Shown: piece by piece, positions 59,531-64,000 of the stretch
Layout: each line of letters begins with the position of its first letter
Position numbering within the stretch: the first letter of the stretch is position 1
Source: Tomocerus qinae
Taxonomy: Eukaryota > Arthropoda > Collembola > Entomobryomorpha > Tomoceridae
Length of the DNA stretch: 64,000 nucleotides
NCBI GenBank assembly: GCA_020055645.1
Contig: JAECZT010000009.1
Coordinates: 62,001-126,000, forward strand
Direction of reading: 5' to 3'
Position numbers and translations under genes: made by a program
The notes under the pieces: model-generated
What the model was told of the DNA's origin: nothing
Database searches by the model: none
What the model saw: the letters and a program-made list of their open reading frames with translations, nothing else

Positions 59531-60377
59531 GTTTGCTGGTTGGGATCGGATCGTTAACCGACATTTGACAGTTCAACATTTGGTCACCTTCATCTCGCTG
59601 TTTTTGTGACCGTCGTCTTGCCTTGTTGTGAACCCATCAGCAGAAATCTCCCCACATCTTAAATTGACTATCGACTTTGGCATAACATCATCCTCATCCT
59701 ATAAGCTTTAATACAATTATGCATTGCGTACTCATTCCTATGAAATAACTTTCGAATTGTAATAAAAACGCCATAAAAAGACTAGGCTAGCTGTCAAAGT
59801 AAAGTAACAGTCAAAGTTGTAACCAGTTACTGGATTTTTGATATAGTTGCATTTAAAATCTAATTCCCAAAGAAATGAGTCAGTTTCAGTTTTTATAAAA
59901 CGTTGATGTTTTTTGCGGCAATATTTATAACAATTTGCACTTATAGATTCTTAATTTTTGTCTTTCATTGCGAGTTGTTGCAAATTTCCCATGAAAACAT
60001 TAACATCTGTAACCAGAGTTAAAAATTAGGAATCAAAGTGCAATTCGTTATAAATCGACACTTTCTGCGTTATTAGAGAACAATTTTGTCTTTCTACGAC
60101 CATTATTTTAGGACTAGGTACAAGTTTTCCAAAAAAACGTCATAAAATAATTTCTATAACTCTGCATTTTTAAATCGTAGCCATACCATAGGTACTTCCC
60201 CAGAACCTGCCCCTCATTGAATTTTGAACCACTCCTGAACCTTAATATGCGTAATCATTTTGAAATTCAAAATTAGTACTGTGGAGGCCTAGTGAAATAA
60301 TAAACCATGTCCAAATGGATGTAAAAAAAGTGGTGTGAAATTGCAAAAAAGGTTGAACTAATTATTTGACATTACAT

Positions 60378-60925
60378 GACGTTTTTAATGAATTTTTTCA
60401 ATGACCTTTGGCCTTTTGACAAGTGTGACTTGACCTTGACATGGCCTAACGAATAAAATTTTCGAACGAGCTATCCCATGACGTTCTACAATGTCAATAA
60501 CTAAACCACCAATTTTTAATTTTTGGACCACGCCCATACGCAGGGGGTGTGTCTGATTTATTTCATTTTCAAACTCGACATTGCTTTTCATCCCTACATC
60601 ACGCATAGTAAGGTTGAGTTAATTATCTCAAACCGTTTTTGAGTTATCGACGTTTTTAGTGAATTTTTCCAATGACCTTTTTATAGGTGTGAGTTGACCT
60701 TGACATGGCTTAACAAATAACCTTTTCGAGCGAAATACCTCATGACGTTCTACATTGTCAATAACTAAAGTTACAACAATTTTAAATATTTGGACCATGC
60801 CCATAGGCAGGGGGTGTGTCCGATTTAGTCCATTTTCGAACTCGACCTCGCTTTTTATCCCTACATCACGTACAGTAAATTTGGGTTGATTATCCCAAAC
60901 CGTTTTTGAGTTATCGTGCTAACAG
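60378..60925. repeat. Tandem duplication of a ~275-bp unit
   Basis: Two adjacent copies contain GACGTTTTTA.TGAATTTTT, TTGACCTTGACATGGC, CATGACGTTCTACA, AGGGGGTGTGTC and CCGTTTTTGAGTTATCG. The block ends in a CAGACGGACGGACAGACAGA stretch like that in the AGCTCGCC elements, suggesting an interspersed repeat. Confidence 0.75.
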
Positions 60926-61018
60926 ACAATCAGACGGACGGACAGACAGACAGATCAGGCATTCCTATAAAGCGGTGTTGCACACCACTTAATAGAATGG
61001 AATTCAGAAAGCCTTGGT

Positions 61019-61280
61019 TTGATGAGGTGTGAAATCACACAAAACACTCATCGTATAGCCCAATGTATTAAATCTGCCACCAGTCGTATCTGGATTTTAT
61101 AATGTTTGCGCGGGCCTATCCTATGATGTAAAATCTTAATGATTAAATGGGACGAAATTAAGCTATAAGAATTTTCAATATGCAATGGACCCGCTCAAGC
61201 ATAAAAATCCAGATACGATTGGTGGCAGTTTTAATACATCAGGCTATACGATGCGTGTTATGTGTATGTGAAATGGCTTC
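61019..61280. repeat. Foldback with ~78-bp arms
   Basis: GGTGTGAAATCACAC...CCACCAGTCGTATCTGGATTT on the left is mirrored by AAATCCAGATACGATTGGTG...GTGTATGTGAAATGG on the right, with about 105 bp between. Confidence 0.7.
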
Positions 61281-61926
61281 ACTGTGCCATTTTGTCTAAC
61301 AAACAAATCAAATGTATAGTATAAACGGAAATTATAAATACTCTGACGTCATAATAACTCCGCCTAATGTTGTAATATACTATTGTGAAGTGAAGTATTA
61401 ACGCAGGCAACTCGTAAAAGTAACCCTCAAAAATTTGCGCGAAATTCATAATCAGTCCCTATATTTTCCGAGTGAATAATAGCTAGATATTGTGTTGTTG
61501 TCCTTGTTGTATTCATATCGCGATATCGCGCGGAGGAGTGGTGGAGGAGCAGAGCGAGGCCACAACAGTCCACACTTTCCTCCGGGGCAGGAGCTATATT
61601 TTTACGATCCTCCCGTACTCCAAGCTAAAGTATGCGATGTGATCCTGCGACCGGCTAGTTACCACATAATCACAAGTCACAACAACTCACACCACACACT
61701 ATTCCCATTCTATCATTTCCAACTCCAGCTGAATTAGAAATTGAATGAATGTGAAATGACAGCAGATGATAAGCGATCAGTGCGACACGAACGTAAGTGG
61801 TATTGACCGTGAGCCATTGGAGAACTCGGAGGACATTTGCTTTGTACAAATCCTGAAATAAAGTCTACAGTGGCTCATAGTCAACCACAGCGGAATCAGA
61901 GTGTCTTCAACGATGCGAAGATCTCC

Positions 61927-63270
61927 CTTAATGCCTAGGCAATAAGCTTAATGCCTAGGCAATAAGCTTAATGCCTAGGCAATAAGCTTAATGCCTAGGC
62001 AATAAGCTTAATGCCTAGGCAATAAGCTTAATGCCTAGGCAATAAGCTTAATGCCTAGGCAATAAGCTTAATGCCTAAAAATGCCCGGCATTAAGCTTAA
62101 TGCCTAGGCAATAAGCTTAATGCCTAAAAATGCCCGGCATTAAGCTTAATGCCTAGTCTTTAAGCATAAAGCCTAGGCATTAAGCCTAATGCCTGAATTT
62201 TACTCGGCATAAGACCAAGCTTAATGCCTGGTCTTATTGCCTGATTTGGGTGGAAATCAATGTAAACAACAAAAACTGAAGTCTAATATTATAAACAGTA
62301 GATGTGTATTTAGGTAAAATGCAAATTTACACGGTTAGGGTTATTCATTTAAAACAATATCGGATTTTTAAATGTATTTTAATTTCATAAATTTTACTAA
62401 TGTTCTATGTTACCACCTCCTCCATTGGGATTACCGAATAGAGTTGCATTGGAGATGCCAGGATTTCTGATCAAAATGCGAAGAAATGACTTCACGAGAT
62501 AACGATAGAATTAGGACACAGGCAAATGTAAAGTTTATAGTTTATTGTAATGAAATATGAATCGATCCGATTGACTCTAAGTTACAGAGGTAAATTATAA
62601 TATTAGTGACATGGTGGAGGTGATTACTTGGGTGGTGATGGGCTCATGATGATGGAACTCCTCATAAGTCATTGGGCAGGCCTGAGTATGGATAAAGATG
62701 ACAAATTTTGACAATTGAAATTTTTCCTTTGCGGACACTTTAAATCATGCATTTACTGTATTGAAGGTTCGAATTGTGGCCGAGGTTGCAAGGATTACTA
62801 CAATGGAACTCTTTAACACTCGACTTTACTGTGAAATCCCAATGGAGGAGGTGGTAACATAGAGCATTAGTAAAATTTATGAAATTAAAATACATTTAAA
62901 AATCCCATATTGTTTTAAATGAATAACCCTAACCGTGTAAATTTGCATTTTACATAAATACACATCTACTGTTTATATTAGACTTCAGTTTTTGTTGTTT
63001 ACATTGATTTCCACCCAAATCAGGCATTAAGACCAGGCATTAAGCTTAATGCCGAGTAAAATTCAGGCATTAGGCTTAATGCCTAGGCTTTAAGCTTAAA
63101 GACTAGGCATTAAGCTTAATGCTTGGCAATTTTAGGCATTAAGCTTAATGCTTGGCAATTTTAGGCATTAAGCTTAATGCTTGGCAATTTTAGGCATTAA
63201 GCTTAATGCTTGGCAATTTTAGGCATTAAGCTTATTGCCTAGGCATTAAGCTTAATGCCTGAATTTACTT
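61927..63270. repeat. Palindromic 20-22-bp HindIII-type arrays around an 0.8-kb foldback
   Basis: Arrays at 61927-62235 and 63028-63262 consist of AGGCATTAAGCTTAATGCCT-type units. Between them (62237-63025) two ~195-bp arms are inverted copies (TTTGGGTGGAAATCAATGTA and complement, ending near CACCTCCTCCATTGGGATT). Variants such as TGCTTGGCAATTTTAGGCAT form 27-bp sub-repeats on the right. Confidence 0.88.
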
Positions 63271-63407
63271 ATTGCCGTTAACATATGTACCTTAATTTAA
63301 TGCACTCTCAGGAGTAAAAATTATAGCGCGAAAGTTGTATTAATTATATAGGAATTGGTTTTTTATTTTCAAGAAAGGAGTTTTACACCAGTAGTATCCC
63401 TCATTGC

Positions 63408-64000
63408 TTATAGATCGATGATATTCACGTCGTGGCCTTCCTTTTGCCGAATTGTTCTTTCAATGGCAGTATAAGTGGCAATTATAGTGAACCGTTGTTT
63501 CTGAAGATCCTTAATACGTTCATCTTCTTTTTCAACCGTTTTAAACAATAGTTCATCGTTATTTTCCGTATGTTCGAAGAACGATTTGGTGCGGTCTCCC
63601 ATTTTCGACAACAAATATCTTAATTTGCGACCCCTAAATGTCTCCATTTCATTTTTTGTTAGTTTTACGGATTCGTTTTTCATTAATTTTTCAGCAGCAG
63701 CCAATAAAAAGCACCCACAATCGTTTCCATTTGTTTGTTGAAGAAACGACTTGACCGTTTCATTTTTCCATTCTTTGATTTTGAACTTAGAGTACAACCT
63801 ATTTGCTAACAGACCATTTACTGTCATATAGTGCTGGGAAGATTTACCTGATATTAGGGAGTCATAGAATGTAAAAGTTTTCTTTTGCCTATCTGCTTTC
63901 ACTAAGATATAATGGTTACGTATTAAAATCGGAATAATTATTAATTGCGTTTGATTTGAAACACAGTTACTAATATTTATAGGACTGTGCCATGTTCCAT
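63408..64000 (-). CDS. Ulp1/SENP-like C48 cysteine protease, C-terminal part (5' partial)
   Basis: The minus-strand frame is open from the window edge to the stop at 63408-63410, about 196 residues. Catalytic-triad context: His in IIIPILIRNHYILVKAD, Asp 17 residues later in FTFYDSL, and QQTNGNDCGCFLL with the oxyanion Gln six residues before the nucleophile Cys. This spacing is that of the Ulp1/SENP family of SUMO or NEDD8 proteases. After the Cys come about 100 residues rich in Lys and Glu (ENNDELLFKTVEKEDERIKD) that may form a coiled coil. Such proteases are encoded both by host genes and by large DNA transposons; the dense transposon context leaves both options open. The start codon and any upstream exons lie beyond the window. 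Confidence 0.82.
   Translation of the reverse strand, partial: GTWHSPINISNCVSNQTQLIIIPILIRNHYILVKADRQKKTFTFYDSLISGKSSQHYMTVNGLLANRLYSKFKIKEWKNETVKSFLQQTNGNDCGCFLLAAAEKLMKNESVKLTKNEMETFRGRKLRYLLSKMGDRTKSFFEHTENNDELLFKTVEKEDERIKDLQKQRFTIIATYTAIERTIRQKEGHDVNIIDL

Larger units (their letters stand above)
58181..61926. mobile_element. 3.7-kb insertion into the HindIII-type repeat, TSD CTTA
   Basis: The tandem repeat stops at AAGCTTA (58180) and resumes at CTTAATGCC (61927), so CTTA is present on both sides of an inserted block. Starts AGAAGGATCC and ends GAAGATCTCC. It contains duplicated promoter-like units, a tandem 0.28-kb repeat and two hairpins. No recognisable transposase or polymerase. A 4-bp duplication is compatible with an LTR-type relic, but no LTR pair was found. 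Confidence 0.65.
58084..63283. mobile_element. Large element with palindromic AGGCATTAAGCTTAATGCCT repeats, TATG flanks
   Basis: The ends TGTTAACGGTAATAAGTAAA and TTTACTTATTGCCGTTAACA are inverted copies, with TATG on both sides (58080-58083 and 63284-63287). Directly inside each end are arrays of the 20-bp palindrome AGGCATTAAGCTTAATGCCT or its AGGCAATAAGCTTAATGCCT variant. The right half holds an 0.8-kb foldback. A 3.7-kb insertion splits the left array. Confidence 0.75.

Noticed and set aside
61492-61737. 81-residue ORF and possible LTR with an AATAAA
   Set aside because: No homologous partner LTR or primer-binding site was found, and no domain in the ORF.

Overview
The window is AT-rich, repeat-dense nuclear DNA from an invertebrate animal. 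Genes have short GT-AG introns (about 60-350 nt unless a transposon has landed in one), UGA is used once as a selenocysteine codon, and the protein set (Sec-type selenophosphate synthetase, PARN/PNLDC1-like protein, cytosolic leucyl-tRNA synthetase, DUF229 sulfatase-like protein) is animal and fits a protostome. I cannot name the species.

Layout. 1-1.3 kb: end of a ~168-bp satellite array. 1.3-13.5 kb: transposon debris with two plausible small coding exons (a short membrane protein at 4.2 kb and a proline-rich protein at 6.9 kb), several foldback elements and two non-autonomous elements with 8-bp target-site duplications. 13.66-20.5 kb: a seven-exon selenophosphate synthetase gene (selD/SEPHS2 type) with an in-frame UGA at the active-site Sec position, a SECIS-like hairpin 140 nt after the stop and a poly(A) signal. 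Its third intron grew from about 86 nt to 4.8 kb through a nested set of transposons (host element, hAT-like element, Helitron). 20.7-22.3 kb: a convergent three-exon PARN-family gene that has lost most of its catalytic residues. 22.7-27.3 kb: a TTAA-flanked foldback element, then a ~4-kb inverted duplication. 27.4-33.1 kb: adjacent copies of a TTAA-type element, one split by a 2.97-kb element with ~470-bp terminal inverted repeats that encloses a 20-bp minisatellite. 34.7-39.5 kb: an eleven-exon leucyl-tRNA synthetase. 40.2-42.8 kb: a convergent DUF229 gene. 43.6-44.1 kb: two tRNA-like sequences in a duplicated cassette. 45.75-57.24 kb: 11.5 kb of the 168-bp satellite with higher-order repeats, ending in the arm of a foldback element whose short copy (11.4-12.0 kb) holds one monomer. 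58.1-63.3 kb: an element with palindromic HindIII-type repeats split by a 3.7-kb insertion. 63.4-64 kb: the C-terminal part of a Ulp1/SENP-like cysteine protease on the minus strand, running off the window.

The host genes are housekeeping genes in convergent pairs and form no operon. LARS and DUF229 each need one extra base in a homopolymer to restore their frame, which points to uncorrected assembly indels, although DUF229 also has an in-frame stop in its putative signal peptide. The most notable observations are the PARN-like pseudo-nuclease, the complete selenoprotein signature, the satellite expanded inside a foldback transposon, and the well-dated nested insertions.
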